A stretch of 64,000 nt of DNA from Stercorarius parasiticus (taxonomy: Eukaryota; Chordata; Aves; Charadriiformes; Stercorariidae), in contig VWZL01005191.1 of NCBI GenBank assembly GCA_013396915.1, positions 434,001-498,000 of the forward strand, given 5' to 3'. Under the pieces are notes generated by a model. The model ran no database searches. It worked only from the letters and a program-made list of their open reading frames with translations, and was not told the origin of the DNA. The translations under genes were made by a program, and so were the position numbers. Below are positions 25,211-38,649 of this stretch, piece after piece. The stretch's first letter is position 1, and every line of letters starts with the position of its first letter.

Positions 25211-26164
25211 TCAAGTCATGCAGTTATCCTGATGGAAAGCACTGAGTTGACCTTCAAGAGAAGGTCTCAAAATTACAAAGAACATCATTGGGGCTTTTTA
25301 CTGATATCAAGGCACATCATAGAAAAAATATTTTACTTAGAGTGCAACGTTCACAGAGCTCTGTGTGGGGAATGCAGCAGAAACGGTGCTATTGAAAGAA
25401 GAGACTGTCACCTTCTACACTGTGTCAACACTTACCTGTTGATACATGCTGTGACACACCATGTGTCCTGTTTTTATTGATCACCTAGACTGATAACATT
25501 TCTTTCTTTGTGTGGAAGTCAGGGCATGGAAGCAGGGAACCCTCCACAGAAGCTTTGCCACTCATTTCCCTCACTTGTGTGGTCATGTTCAGCCTTTTTT
25601 TGTTTCATCAGTTTTTTGATGTGTTCTCCTTCCAGCCCTTCAAAGCAGGAACTTTCTTCTCTCAAAGCAAGAGCTTTTACAGTGTGTATACTTCCATTGT
25701 TCCAAGTCCTCCTCTTCCTCTCCTCTGCCCGCCAGGAGTTTGCTTGTTTCCCATTCTGCCCCTTACATCCACCACTGAGTTTGTGTGTTGCCCCTTCATT
25801 CCTTCCTCCCTCCTGTCAGTATCAGTGTCTATTTTTCCACTGCACAATGCTTCTAGACAGTCTTATGCCTCAATTCTTCAGCAATTCCATGCTCCCTCAT
25901 TATTAATATTTATATCATCTTGGAAACAAATATCTGAAGGCATGAAGATATTGAACACTTTGGAGAGAATGAACAAAAGTAAGAGCTAGATATGTTGGAA
26001 GACATGAATGAAAGTCATTAACCACTTCTTTCCTTTACAGTTACAGAACACATATTTTAAAGAAATGCATCAACCTTTTCCTTGAAGTATTCAGATTTCC
26101 TCTCAAATCAAGGATGCTGTCCCCAGTTACCTGCAACCTCTTTGAATTCTGATTAATCTGCTGT

Positions 26165-26695
26165 ACCTGCTGCTCAACAGTGGTGAGGCCACATCTGGAG
26201 TATTGAGTCCCATTCTGGGATCCCCAGCGCAAGATATGGATTTGCTGGAGCGAGTCCAGCAAAGGGCCACAAATACGATTAAGGTACTGGAGCATTTTTC
26301 ATCTGAGGAGATGCTGGGAGAAGTGGAACTGTTCAGCCCAGAGAAGAGAAGGATTGGAGGGGTCTTATCGATGTATATAAATACTTGATGGGAGGGAATA
26401 AAGACGAGAGAGACAGATTCTTCTCTGTAGTGACCAGGACAAGAGGTAACGGGCACAAGTTAAACACATGAAATTTCATCTGAACACAAGACAACACTTT
26501 TTTTTACTGTGTGGGTGATCAAACACTGGCACAGGTGGCCCAGTGAGGTTGTGAGGTCTCCATCTGTGGAGATATTTACACTGTGACTGGACATGGACCT
26601 GGGCAACCTGCTCTACCTGCCCCTGCCCTGAGCTGTGTATTGGGCTAGATGATGTCCAGAGGTCCCTTCCTACCCAAACGGTTCTGTGACTCTGA
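26165..26695 (+). mobile_element. CR1 LINE 3' end, older and more diverged
   Basis: The copy starts around the GTGAGGCCACATCTGGAGTA block that encodes the conserved R-P-H-L-E-Y stretch. It continues through AGTCCAGCAAAGGGCCACAA (the V-Q-x-R-A-T region), then a 3' UTR with GGGCAACCTGCTCTACCTGC, and a GATGTCCAGAGGTCCCTTCC block. The tail is TTCTGTGACTCTGA. Several in-frame stops and small indels show it is older than the copy at 24487 and belongs to a different CR1 subfamily by its 3' UTR. Confidence 0.9.
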
Positions 26696-28402
26696 ATTAG
26701 TCAAGATCCTTGTGCTACAGACTGACATACAGGAGAACTGACATTGAGTTAAACTAAAAGTATTACAAACATAGGCAAAAGTTTACCTGAAATTCTGTAA
26801 TGTATTTTTCTTATATTCAGGAAATTGTAACTGACATAAACAGAAATACAAACTTTTGTGGGAAAAAGGTCTATGACAGATAAACAGAATTAAACTTACA
26901 GTGAGAACCCTTTTCCTATGTAGGTGTCAAGTTTTTGCCAGATATCCAAAATCCTTTTTTTAAAATTGGTTATTACCAAATAGAAGCAATTTATCTCTTT
27001 TGTAAGGTTAGGCAAATAATCCATTCAGAATTATCATGCAGCTTCTATCCCCAAGAATATTTTGTAGGAAATAAAATAAGATTCAAATCTTTATAATTAA
27101 GAAGGGCAAATATATTAATAAGGATAAAGGGATACATTTCTAATCTCCAAGTTATGCAAATTACTCTGTGATTTTTGTCATTTACTTCAGAACCAGCAGA
27201 ACAATGGAGTTTTTTCACATGCATGACAATTCTTCTCATTTATGTGCTTGACACATTGCGACTGGTTATTTATTCTTACATGGCAAACTTTAATGGCATT
27301 GAGACTATAAGTGCATAACTTTTATTTAAATATATTCACATTTTAAAAACCACAATGTTTATAAATATTTTTCTTTACAAATAACCTTTACACAGCTCTA
27401 TTATTGTTCTCAGCCCATTATTGTTCGAATTATTTGCTAGGTACATAATTACAGGTGATTAAGGGGACAACTTTGCTTTGGGCAAAATTTCACGTTTCCT
27501 TTTCGCCTGTGCTTTATTTGTCCATGTGCCAAATACTGGACTAGCCAAATATCAAATAGGTTTGAACCCTGTTGTTAACAGACACATCAAATACGTTTTA
27601 TGCCTAAAAGAGAGCTATACAAATTCAAACAATTCGTTGTAGCCTCTCTTTTCGCTCAGGTAACACAACAAGGAAGAATCACTTGATAATACTAGGATTG
27701 GGCTAATTATCGCTATTGCACAGTGTTTATTACAGCACACTGAGTCTCTCCCTGTGCTCAGTTGAGGGATCAGACAGAGTATGCCTAGATAATACAGCGT
27801 AGCAGCACGGGGAGATTCCTGAGCTAGCTCAAAACAAGACGAGGGCAAGTAACATGCCAATAGAGCTGCACTGCTTGAAATAAGCAGCTTCTTTGTAGTA
27901 GACAGGGGAGCTCTGCATGCTCCCCATTTTCCTCTTTTTCCACTCAAGAGTATGTTCCAGCACCTCTCATACCACCTACCTGATGGTTCTTATGCTGAGA
28001 GGCACATCCTGGAAAATGCTTCACAGGTTAAGAGATGGGGAAGAGGAGCTTTGCCAGGGAGCTGCAGGTGGCACAGCAAACACTTCTGTAGCACTGCGGC
28101 CAGGGGAATGGAAGAGCGTTAGGGAAAGCTAAGTTGTGCAAGCAGAGGATCCAGAATAAATGCATGGGTGCTAGGAATCCTTTCAGCCTTTCTGGAGAGC
28201 CCTTAGATATGAAACTGTCACAGCAGTGAACCATGGGCTGCTTCTGCATTTTCTTTTCATGCTATCTCCCCACCTTCAACCACTGTCTTCTCCGCACCAT
28301 GCTACTTCCCATCCTTGTCATTTGTCTTTTGGGTGCCTTCACTGTGCTGCTTTTACAGGCTCCCTAATAACATGTCCTCCTCAGAAGTACTCTGTATTTC
28401 TG

Positions 28403-28431
<29 letters not shown>
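28403..28431. repeat. Poly(A) run of 29 bases
   Basis: An uninterrupted A29 tract followed by GAGGGAGC. No retroposed body is recognisable upstream. Length is uncertain in any assembly. Confidence 0.9.
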
Positions 28432-28435
<4 letters not shown>

Positions 28436-29837
28436 GAGCACATTTCCTATGCTGGTACTTCCAATACTTACCAAAACCCCAAAGTCAATAAGTTCACAGC
28501 CTTTGCAGCGTTTGATATCCAAAATTCCTATGGCTTTAATAACTTTCCACTTTACATACCCAAACCCACACCTATGTACTGGAGCTGGTGACTAATTTAC
28601 ACTATTAAAGGGAAACATGACGACTCTTCAAATGTAACTGATCTTCTGTAAAGACAGACAGAAACATTGGAAAGTTTGATCCCAGGAGGACGCTCAAATT
28701 TGTAGACTGCATCCTGTCAGCAATATCACTTTCCTGTAGTCAGAGTCAGAAACGTTCATTACAGTCATGGCTAATAGGCAACATTTCTTTGCACTGAAGG
28801 AGTACACAGCTCTGCTCATTGAGGTATAGGGTGCAAGGGATGCTGGAAAGACAGAAAGAATCCCAAGTAAAGAAATATTTTCTGTTCTTTGACACAGAAC
28901 TTCTGAGAAACTAAAGCCAGATATCAGAAAAAAGGTATCACACAAGCAACTTGTTTGCTCTTCTGTGCTCTTACTCATTTATTGCCCTTTGGTTTAAATT
29001 TCAGATAGATAGTAAATGAAGGAATTCTTGGGTATTTCTATACAAAAATGAAGGCAGGTTTGAAACAAAGACATTCTTAATGATACTTTTGTTAATGATG
29101 CTGGTATTAGTGCCAGTGTCCCAGGTTTCAGGATAGAATAGCAAACTCAGTAGGTTATCAAGGCACGTACTTCTACATACGGCACACTAAAACTGTGTAG
29201 TTCAACTGACAACAAGGGCAGCTGCTGCTTTACAAAACAGAGTTAATGCAGCATGTTACAGAAAACACATACAATTGCCTTAAAGGGATACATTTTCCTT
29301 TGTCATGTACTCATTCACCTGACAGACCTTCAGAGTAGAACCTGTGACTGTTTTGCATATGGATATAGATGAGATCACAAGGCCTCAGTTCTACAAAAAG
29401 TTCACATAAATAACTAACTGTGGTGACATGAATAGGCCTGCTGAAAGATATGGGCATTTTTAATGTTCAAAAAACTTACTTTTATAAGTAAATAAATACT
29501 TGATCCACAAATAATGTGACTATGTACACATCTCAAATGATAAGAAGCATTTGACAAACAGATCTGAAAGCTCAGCTTTCCTTTTTTCCATAGGTTTTCT
29601 GGAGAACTGTGGAATAATTATTAAATTGGCTAAAAATACAGAAGTACAGCATTGTTCACACATTAAGGAAAAGTATAAAATCAAGAGGCTTCTGAGATAG
29701 AGAGCAGCGGCAGCTGGCATGCAAAGAATTCAACATCTGCGATTCCCTGTGCAATATTGCTTGCGAAGCAACATGGGGAATGGAGTGGGATGAAAATTCT
29801 ACGGCCAAGCCCTGTGATAATCCAACAGATATGGGAA

Positions 29838-30296
29838 NNNNNNNNNNNNNNNNNNNNNNNNNNNNNNNNNNNNNNNNNNNNNNNNNNNNNNNNNNNNNNN
29901 NNNNNNNNNNNNNNNNNNNNNNNNNNNNNNNNNNNNNNNNNNNNNNNNNNNNNNNNNNNNNNNNNNNNNNNNNNNNNNNNNNNNNNNNNNNNNNNNNNNN
30001 NNNNNNNNNNNNNNNNNNNNNNNNNNNNNNNNNNNNNNNNNNNNNNNNNNNNNNNNNNNNNNNNNNNNNNNNNNNNNNNNNNNNNNNNNNNNNNNNNNNN
30101 NNNNNNNNNNNNNNNNNNNNNNNNNNNNNNNNNNNNNNNNNNNNNNNNNNNNNNNNNNNNNNNNNNNNNNNNNNNNNNNNNNNNNNNNNNNNNNNNNNNN
30201 NNNNNNNNNNNNNNNNNNNNNNNNNNNNNNNNNNNNNNNNNNNNNNNNNNNNNNNNNNNNNNNNNNNNNNNNNNNNNNNNNNNNNNNNNNNNNNNN
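29838..30296. other. Assembly gap (459 N)
   Basis: A run of 459 unknown bases. The flanks (GATATGGGAA on the left, TGAATTGGGC on the right) show no repeat that would explain the gap. Confidence 1.
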
Positions 30297-32328
30297 TGAA
30301 TTGGGCATCACTCAGAATTTAAACCTAGCCGCACCTAGCCTCCCACCTCGGTGACGAGTGTTAGAATGCAAGGGGGTTTATCTTCTGCCAAAACCACTTT
30401 GCCCCTTTCTACGCAACAAGAACAGAGAAGTTATTTACTTAAAATAAATCAGTCTAGTCAGTAATTTTCAGTAAAATTATGAACACTATACTTTCAGGCA
30501 TACCTAGATTGCCGTATTCATCAGACCTTGTCTAACTAGCTGACAGAACTTAAAAAAAACTACCAGGATTTCTAGCTAGCTTGCTTCTCACCTCTCTTTT
30601 GCAGATCTGTTTGGGTCCATGCAGTTAACAAACTTCAAAATGTATGCAGAGCTGCTGAATAACTCACTGACACTTGGAACTAGAAGCTTTTCTATGTATC
30701 TGAGAGAAAAAAGATTTGTAGTTATTGAATGAGAGTTTCCAGCAGACACAGAAACCGCAGGATCACTTGCAGAACCATATAGCTACATGGAATATCCTCT
30801 GCAAACTTACAAAACACTAATTCAAAAGTCAGTAAATGAAAAAATCATTTGTTGTTGAAATTTGTTGAAAAAATCAAGTATAAGTTTACTTACATGAGAG
30901 AAAGGCAGAACTCATTGTACATAAGAAAATATTCCAAATTACTTTTTGTACCAAGATATTTTGAGATAAATGACTTCACAAAAATATATTTTAAAAATTA
31001 AATGAACTTGAAAATGTACCATTTAAATTTTTAAAATTTCTAATCTACTTCTTTTTTTTCAGAATAACTCTTAACTTGGAGGAATTTTACAGTTGAGCAA
31101 GCCTCAGAGGGAAAAAGAAAGAAAGAAAAAGGAAACCTATCAACCGTGCAGATGCACTGGGTCCGTGTAGTACATCATACATATCAGTGACTACAGAAGA
31201 AATCACCTCCACGCAAGAGTGCCTTTTACCTTGGAGAGAAGGATCCATCTCCCCTAGAACATTAAAACCTTCCGTTAAATCTTGCAGGCTTATTTGCTTG
31301 CTGCACTAAGTGCAGATAGCACACATGCCAGAACCAAGACCCACATCAGAGCAGGACACACCATACACGCTAAGACCAGAAATATCTACTGGAAGAGGAA
31401 ATACACTGCCCTGGTGTAGCAGCCCTCATCTGCCCATGCTTTTTCCAACTGTATGAATATAAAGGACTAGAGCAGCTGCTGCCTCCATTATTAACTTATC
31501 CCCACTCTTTTTTTCAGAAAGTGTCAATAAAAAAAGGTTAACCTGATACTAACCAAGTAGTGGGTTAGTACTGTGTTCAATGTAGACTGAGCCTTCCCCC
31601 TTTCTCCACAGAGTCTAATAAGAGAACACTGACTGGTAACCGCTTGTGTCTAATTTTGACTGCATTAAAGCAAAGTAGTAAAGGTGAAGAAATTTATGTC
31701 CCTCAAGATATCGGTGTTTGTGGACATGCTTTACTCACCTTCTCCAAATCCCCATTGATCTCATGTCATCATCTCAAAAAGTCAATAGGCCATTATTACC
31801 CAAAGCAAACAGCAATTGTACCTAAATACAATTAATCTTGTATCTTAAAATGCCTTGGAAATAATGGTTAAAATGATCATTAAAAACGAAATGGGAAGGT
31901 CAGAATTGTAATGGCATCATTAATTAGTATCAATATCAGACATTAATTCTTATTAATAAAATATTCATATTTCTCTTAAGTGCCTAATAATTTTGTCAAT
32001 ATTCAAATAAAAGACATTAACCAAGGGGAACATCCCAGCACATCTTTACTTGAAATATCTTTTTCCTGAAGTCGGTATTTGTGATATTGCTGATTGTTTA
32101 ACAAAATACATTAAACTCACTATTACACTCACTACATACTGTTTACTCACTGCATAATTATGAAGAGTAACAAGGAGGCCATAGCTACTTAACAGGCAGT
32201 AGCTACTTAATGTCTGTGGTAGTACTGCAGGAGAAGTATCATTGCACCCTTTTCACTCAGAGGAAAAAGTTATGGTTAGTCAGTCAGTAACAGAATCAGG
32301 GACCACGTATAATTCTGTGGTGTAGGTA

Positions 32329-33075
32329 TGGTGGGTTAGCCATGGCTAACAGCCAAACTCCCACCCAGCCACTCACTCACCTCCATCCTCAGCAGGATGG
32401 GGGACAACACTAGGATGAAAAAGCTCGTGGGTCGAGATGAGGACGTTGAAATCGCTCACTAATTACTGTCACAGGCAAACCAGACTCGACTCAATTTAAT
32501 TTATTGACAATTAAAATAAAGTAAGATGATGAGAAACAAAGACAAAAAGTAAAAACACCTGCCCCACACACAGCCCTGGCTTTTCCCCAGGCTCCACATC
32601 ACTCCTTCATTCCCAAGTCCTCTACCTCCTCCCCCATCAGCAGTGCAATGGGATGGGGAATAGGGACTGGGGTCAGTCCATAACAGCTCCTCCCTGCCGC
32701 TCCTTCCACCTCACACCTTTCTCTGCTCCATCGTGGTCTCATCCAGGGGCTGCAGAGGAATCTCTGCTCCGGTGCCTGGAGCACCTCCTCCCCTCCTTCT
32801 CCTCTCACCTTGGTGTCTGCAGGGCTGTTTCTCTCACATTTTTCCCTCACTGCTCACTGTATGTGCTGTCTGTTTCACCCTTTTTATAAAATCCATTTGC
32901 TCCTAAGACGCCACCACCTTGGCTGTAGGGCCCAGCCGTGCCCTGCAGTGGGTCAGCTGGAGCTGGCTGGAATCGGCTGTGTCCGGCTCGGGGCAGCCCC
33001 GGCCTCTCCTCACAGAGGCTGTCCTGCAGCCCCTGCCTCCAGGACCTCACCGTGGACACCCAGTATAGAATGACA
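32329..33075 (-). mobile_element. Solo LTR of a second avian endogenous-retrovirus family
   Basis: On the minus strand the element has an LTR-like plan. A GC-rich U3 (33075 to about 32900) leads to a TATA-type box (TTTATAAAAA, at about 32882-32892). The transcribed R/U5 part follows, with an AATAAA poly(A) signal at 32505-32500, and a terminal region ends in GTTAGCCATGGCTAACCC-like sequence near 32329. The middle carries phrases typical of a common bird LTR, such as CTGCAGAGGAATCTCTGCTC and GCAGGGCTGTTTCTCTCACA on the plus strand. No internal retroviral genes adjoin, so it is a solo LTR. The ends are approximate; I could not find a clean target-site duplication. The open frames inside it on both strands are not genes. 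Confidence 0.75.
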
Positions 33076-36000
33076 CCAGCATACGTGACAAGCATTTCTG
33101 CTCAAGTGGAAAGGAGAGAATCAGTCTTCCAACTCCCATTCCCTACTATGATCCATGGTATCTAATTGCACAGATATGAGAAAAGCAGAAGACAGATTAA
33201 AAATGCGAAGCCTGTCCCCATTAGATTCAGAACCTGCTCCTCAAAGTACTCTTCTCAGAGGGTCATCCTAGTTCCACCTGTTTTTCTTGAGCACCAAAAC
33301 TTTAGGGAGGATTGAATTTATCATCCTGTTTCAAAACTTCTAGCTAAACTGAGATAGAAACACAGCTTTGGTTCACACAAATTGAGAAGGAGCAGCTGCT
33401 CCAAGCTGATCCCAGAGGTCCACATGTGGCAAGAGTCAATTTGGAACCCCATACGGACCAGACTGGTTCTATCCTGTGGAGAGCAGCACCACCTCCAATG
33501 CTTTCCAGCTGGTGAGGATTGTTCCCGCCTCCACTGGGAGTTATGGTGTAGACCTATACTTCTCCCTGAGTGTACGCTCCCTTCTAGCATGATGCTTTGC
33601 CAGGGCTGGTGCTAGCCAGTCTGCTACCACGCTTATTGTAGGAGAACATGAAGACTTAGAAAGTTTTTCCTACTTGTTATAAAATTCTGATGGAGATGGA
33701 CCCTAGTACCCCAAAGAGCTCCTTCTGATGGAGGCCACCTTATCAAAAAGCCCACCCTGTCGTGTTCTTCTACTGAATATCTGAAACACTTTTATACCTG
33801 GGACTACAGGAAATAGTTTTTCAATCTGTGTGACTCAGGTCCTTCTTCAGATTCGTCCCTCTTCAAGTAATTTCCACATTTAGAATCTCCCCATCTCCAT
33901 TCTGCCCCTCACCCCACACCTGATGCTCACCAACTGTTCTACTGCTGACATTAATTTTACAGAAAGAAAACATGCAGAAAACTGTTCAGAATTAGGAGAT
34001 TTGCAACAACCAACTATGCTTATTACCTATGGAAATATAAATGCCCAAAGAAGATAAAATTCTCATCATAATAATGAAAAACTATGAGAGAACATCAATT
34101 TTAAATTCCAGTAGTTATTAACTAAACAATGCAAGTGGGGGAATTGAAATTTACATGAAATAATTAGAGATACTAAGCATTCTTGAAACTCTCAAATACA
34201 TTTTAAGAGTGAAAAGTTCATGCCTCCCCATACAATATTACTATGAAAAATTGATTTCAATATTAAAATCCTATCAGTGTAATGCATATGTCATTTTTTG
34301 TTGCTGTAATATAGCTTTTTACAATGATCAATTCCCAATTATTAGCCTGAAAAGCATCTCAGTAGACAGAAATAGAGATGAATACCTCATTGCTATACAG
34401 CCAACATCAAGTACTCCCATCATTTTTTCCTTTTTCTTTCAAAGGAGGAAATTAAACCTCTGCTTATAAGATTTAGTGGTCCTTTGAAAAACAAAGCCGT
34501 TAGAATGAGTGGCACATGATCAGAAAAAGTGTATTCTGAGTGTCTGAGCAGTTAATAAGCTGTTGGACTTTGAGATATTAAAACAATAAATTTAAGATAC
34601 AAATTCATGAACAAGAAAAGTTGTAAAGTGTGTAGGCAAGTGCTCTATAGGATTCTATTTATTTGCCTCATGACAGTAAGTCCCTGTGTATTATGGTTCA
34701 AATCAAAATCCATAATGGAGACAGAGAGAAAGAAGGTGGGAGGGCAGGCTGTAAGAGGGACCAGATAAAGTGAGGAAAAAGAAAAAAAATGGAATGAAGG
34801 TGTCATGCTTCCCCTTGGTCATTTTGCTTGTATGTTTCCCCTCATCCTATCAACTTGTATTTAACTGTTGGGATGAGGATTAATCTTTGAACTATATATA
34901 AAATCCACCAATTATTTTTATGACTTATTCTTGCATGTAAAAAGCATATATACAGAGCAGGATTAGTCAGTCATGTCGCCTACATTATAAAAATCAGCTA
35001 CCTAGCATCGTGTTTTTCTTTATTACACAGAGTCACAGATTATCATGGTATACTGCGACAGGCACTATAGAAAAATATTAAACCAAAAAAAATCCTGAAG
35101 AAAAACTGTCATCAAAAGCTTTGAGAAGAGAGACATGGGTGGGTATGGGCAGTTCATTGCATTAAAACTTTGAAACTAACGAAACAATGTTTGTCAAACA
35201 AACCAGTGGGGTTCTGAAATACAAGCTGTCCAACAATTTTCAAACAGTAAAAGAAATAGGTCTTTGGAGGAATCAAGGAATGAATTTGCAAGCGTTACTC
35301 AGAAGATATCCCTAGATGAGACGACAGCATGAGAGAAAACAAAGGTGCTTGCTTGAAAACTTTTCAAGTAAATAATGAATACAGATATCATTAAAGATTA
35401 GAAGGAAACTCTGAGGAAGGGTAACCAAGGTGATAGAAAAGAAGATGCAATATCAAGCTAAATACATTTTCTGCAACGGAATGAGTAGTCAATTCCAAAC
35501 TCTTTCTCTTTTATGCAGCTACATCCTTAACACCAGAAATCCTTCCAGCAACACAGTAAGGGGAAGGAGGCTCTAAGATCTGTTCTAGCCACGTGAAGTT
35601 ACTGCTAGGAGGAAGATTAATGAATTGGTGACAACCACACTTCAGCAATGAAGATCACAGTACTCAGTCGCGTAACGTTGCCTCAGAAAAGGGCTTCAAA
35701 TTTTCTTCTTCATCTATGGGAATACAATCGCAGACTACGTGCAGTCCTTACTCTCTAATAAATAAAGCATCAAAGAGAACACAATGAAAAATAAATGGGC
35801 CAATTGCTGTGTGAGGTCAAAAAACCTGCTTTACCCTTTGACTTTAATAGTATTGCACTGGGTGCAAATTAGGATTAGTATTTGAATAATTCTGTACCAG
35901 ACAGTCAATTTGTATGATGAAAATAGAACTTGCCTACTCAATACTCTATTTACAATTGCAAATGAAGGACGAGATTGATAAATCATCCAATTTCTGCCAA

Positions 36001-36120
36001 CTTCTACACAAATAAGTTACCTATAGGCCAGAATTAATTTGTTGCAATGACACTGCAAGGTCAGGTGTACTCAGAAAGAGTTGTGCTAGCCTCCCCGCAA
36101 AGGGATGATGGCAGCGTCAT

Positions 36121-36290
36121 CTATTTGTCCTCTTTGGGTTTAGAACTGATGTCTTTAGCAACTTTTTTTGACATGAAAAGGTGATGGCAGGCCAGAGGAG
36201 GAGCTTCTGAACCAGCAATTTTACAGTGACCTGCATACTGAATGGGGAAGAGCGCTAGTTGCGTTCCCAGTATTACTGCTGGTTCAAAGA
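36121..36290 (-). CDS. Candidate terminal coding exon, unidentified minus-strand gene
   Basis: On the minus strand a pyrimidine-rich tract ending in CCATTTTCACAG (36302-36291) makes a good splice acceptor. From 36290 the frame reads two bases of a split codon and then 55 codons up to a TAG at 36123-36121. The start is hydrophobic (AVILGTQLALFPIQYAG). The end is a lysine-rich polar tail (MSKKVAKDISSKPKEDK), a composition seen at the C-terminus of many membrane proteins. No AATAAA is obvious just downstream. I do not recognise the family. It could be a real last exon, a decayed one, or a chance frame with a lucky acceptor. It cannot be the same transcript as 2933-3129, since this exon would already end the protein upstream of it. 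Confidence 0.25.
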
Positions 36291-38570
36291 CTGTGAAAAT
36301 GGAATTTAGTGAAGAAATTTGCATCCCCACATAACCTCACATGCCAGGCTGTTGTGGGGAATAGGTGAATATAAAATTCCTATCTGTATTCTTCATATGT
36401 AATTTTAACATACACTCTTCACCTGGGAAGTCCGGCCCAATGAATCACTTGTCTTATCTAGACTCTTCTGCCTTAAAGGTTTGATGAAGAAGTATGAAAA
36501 ACTGTAAGATCTCTCTGCATGAAGAGGAAAAGCAAAACAAAATAAAAAGTTGAAGAAGAAAGAAGTTTTTCCTTAGCTACTGCCAAGTATCAAATTAGTT
36601 TCTGTTCATTTGAAGACTCACTTTGTATTAACTTTTCTTCTGACATTACAGGAAACAGAACTTGCCTGAGGCTTCATCCTTTAAAGACTATTTCTGAGAC
36701 GTTTTGCCTGTAATTGTTAGTTGTCATGAGGTCACCTTGCTCTTGGAGCACCGTTTGCAAAGCGAGAAGTCTGAACAAACATATTATTTTTAAAACCACG
36801 ATGATACATGATAGCAAAATGTCATTCATGTTCCATTTCTGCATAGTGATCTTTTCTCTGCATACATGAGATATGTACATAATGGTATGCTTAAAGGGAA
36901 AAATATGTATTTGAAAGAAAAAAACAACAACCTGTTCAACAGTTTAAAATGCAAAACAAATCTTATTTACCCAAAAAAGAAATCCGTATCAATCCCTACG
37001 ATTCTCCTCGCCTCCAGATTGTGATGGAAAAACGAAGCAAAACAAAACCAGGAAGGTTTTTAAGTCTGCTTGGAGCACTGAGACTGAAGGGCACTAGAGT
37101 GGTAAGACTTACCAGTTAATCCCGATTCTGTTCCTTAATGGACACACTGGCAAGTCAGTGAGGACCTGTACACACAGCTCTTTACTGAATTTATGACCAG
37201 GTAATGAAACTGTTGACCCTGAATGCAGCTTCTTCTAAATACTGCTAAGGAGCAACTGTTAGCAACCATGAATAGTAATTTTAGAAAACCATACTTCACA
37301 CTGTGAAAAAACCCAAAGATTTACTTTGCACCTGTCACAACCTTAAAGTTAGAAGAAAGCAATACTAAAGTAAGTGTTCAGGTTCCTTCTACATTCAATG
37401 GAGAGGAGCGTGGGCTTCAAAACACCTCTAAAGGGAAATTTCAGGCACCTAATTTTGGTCTCTAAAACTTAAGTGCTAAGGAGTATTCCTCACTAGGTGT
37501 GGATTACATTATTATTGAAGGTAGGACCTTGTAACTCATTTTGCATAGTTTGAGAGATGCAAGAAGAGGAAGGCTGGCTTGCTTTAATTTCCTTTTTCTG
37601 CAGGAGGACATCCCGAGGCAAACCGACTCTCATGCAATTTCCCATCCTTCTAGGAACATTTTCTCAAGAAACACATTCTCTAATCAGCACCTATGAAACC
37701 TATGAAAGAATATTAACACAAACACAACCAAATACTTGTAGTTGCTAGTACAGTCTTGAATGAAACCTTTATCTTCTTCCCACTGGGACAATCATCTAAC
37801 CAATTGCGCAGGTACCAGATGAGCCATGTCACTCTCTGGGCTTCAAACCACAGCAAACTCACAGCTGTGTTGTTGACTGTTTCTGTAGGCAATTAAGGAA
37901 CAATATTCATTAGTTTCTGAGTAGTGCCAGAGATTCCTCACTTTGAAGATGGGTGTAATATTATGCGTTCTTATCTGACATAACTGATGAAATATTTAGT
38001 TATGGCTTTAGCTATCCTGCACAATTAAGACCAATAGCTGAAAGTAATTCCTTTATGAGAGCTGTTAGGCTAGTGAAGATTATTAAATATATGATTTGTT
38101 TCTACAAAAAGCAGACCTCTATGAGTGGAAAAAATATCTCTAAGTCATGTATTTTTTATCTTAAATAAGGTATCTGGGAAAGCACATTTGAGAATGCTAG
38201 GACTTCTGCAATATCATGTAACTTTTCAAATTACAAGCTATGAATTTATACTGCAAGGTTAAACATTTTTTGTAGCTTTTCAGTCTGACAGTACAAAGTG
38301 CTAGTTATACATGACATAATGAAGTCATACAAGACAGAAATGAATTATTCATGAAACTGGTCATACTTATTCTGAAAAATTTTGCATGTATTATTTTTCA
38401 TGTATTATTCTACATAACTGGAAAGGAAAATGGGGCACAAAATGGGTGGGAGATCTTCACAGACAAATAACCCAAACCACACAAACTTTTCTAACTGTCA
38501 CCATTCCTCAAACCGGTGCGGCTCAGTCTCACCCTGTCAAACTCAGGTCTAATAATCTGCTGTTGTTTGG

Positions 38571-38649
38571 GATGGATATAATTACAAAGCAGTCTCTTGG
38601 CATGTTTGAGATGGATATAATAGCAAAATAAACCCTTAGCATGCTGCAA
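38571..38649. repeat. 39-bp imperfect tandem duplication
   Basis: The word GATGGATATAAT recurs at 38571 and 38610, each time followed by similar spacing to a GCATG word (GGCATGTTTG, AGCATGCTGC). The second copy has diverged. Confidence 0.7.

Larger units (their letters stand above)
26696..32328. other. Non-coding stretch containing an assembly gap
   Basis: No gene is supported. It holds a poly(A) run (28403-28431) and a 459-base N gap (29838-30296). The long frames that appear across the N run are artefacts of unknown bases. The block 27600-28200 is slightly GC-richer but carries no recognisable exon. Confidence 0.5.

Noticed and set aside
25508..25989. Two overlapping plus frames of 132 and 159 codons
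   Set aside because: Pyrimidine-rich DNA with few stops; both frames are Ser/Pro/Leu/Phe-rich and resemble no protein.
29757..30322. 170-180 codon open frames on both strands
   Set aside because: They are translations of the N gap, not sequence.
32599..33165. Several overlapping open frames of 65-90 codons
   Set aside because: They lie inside the solo LTR and show no retroviral or host protein similarity.
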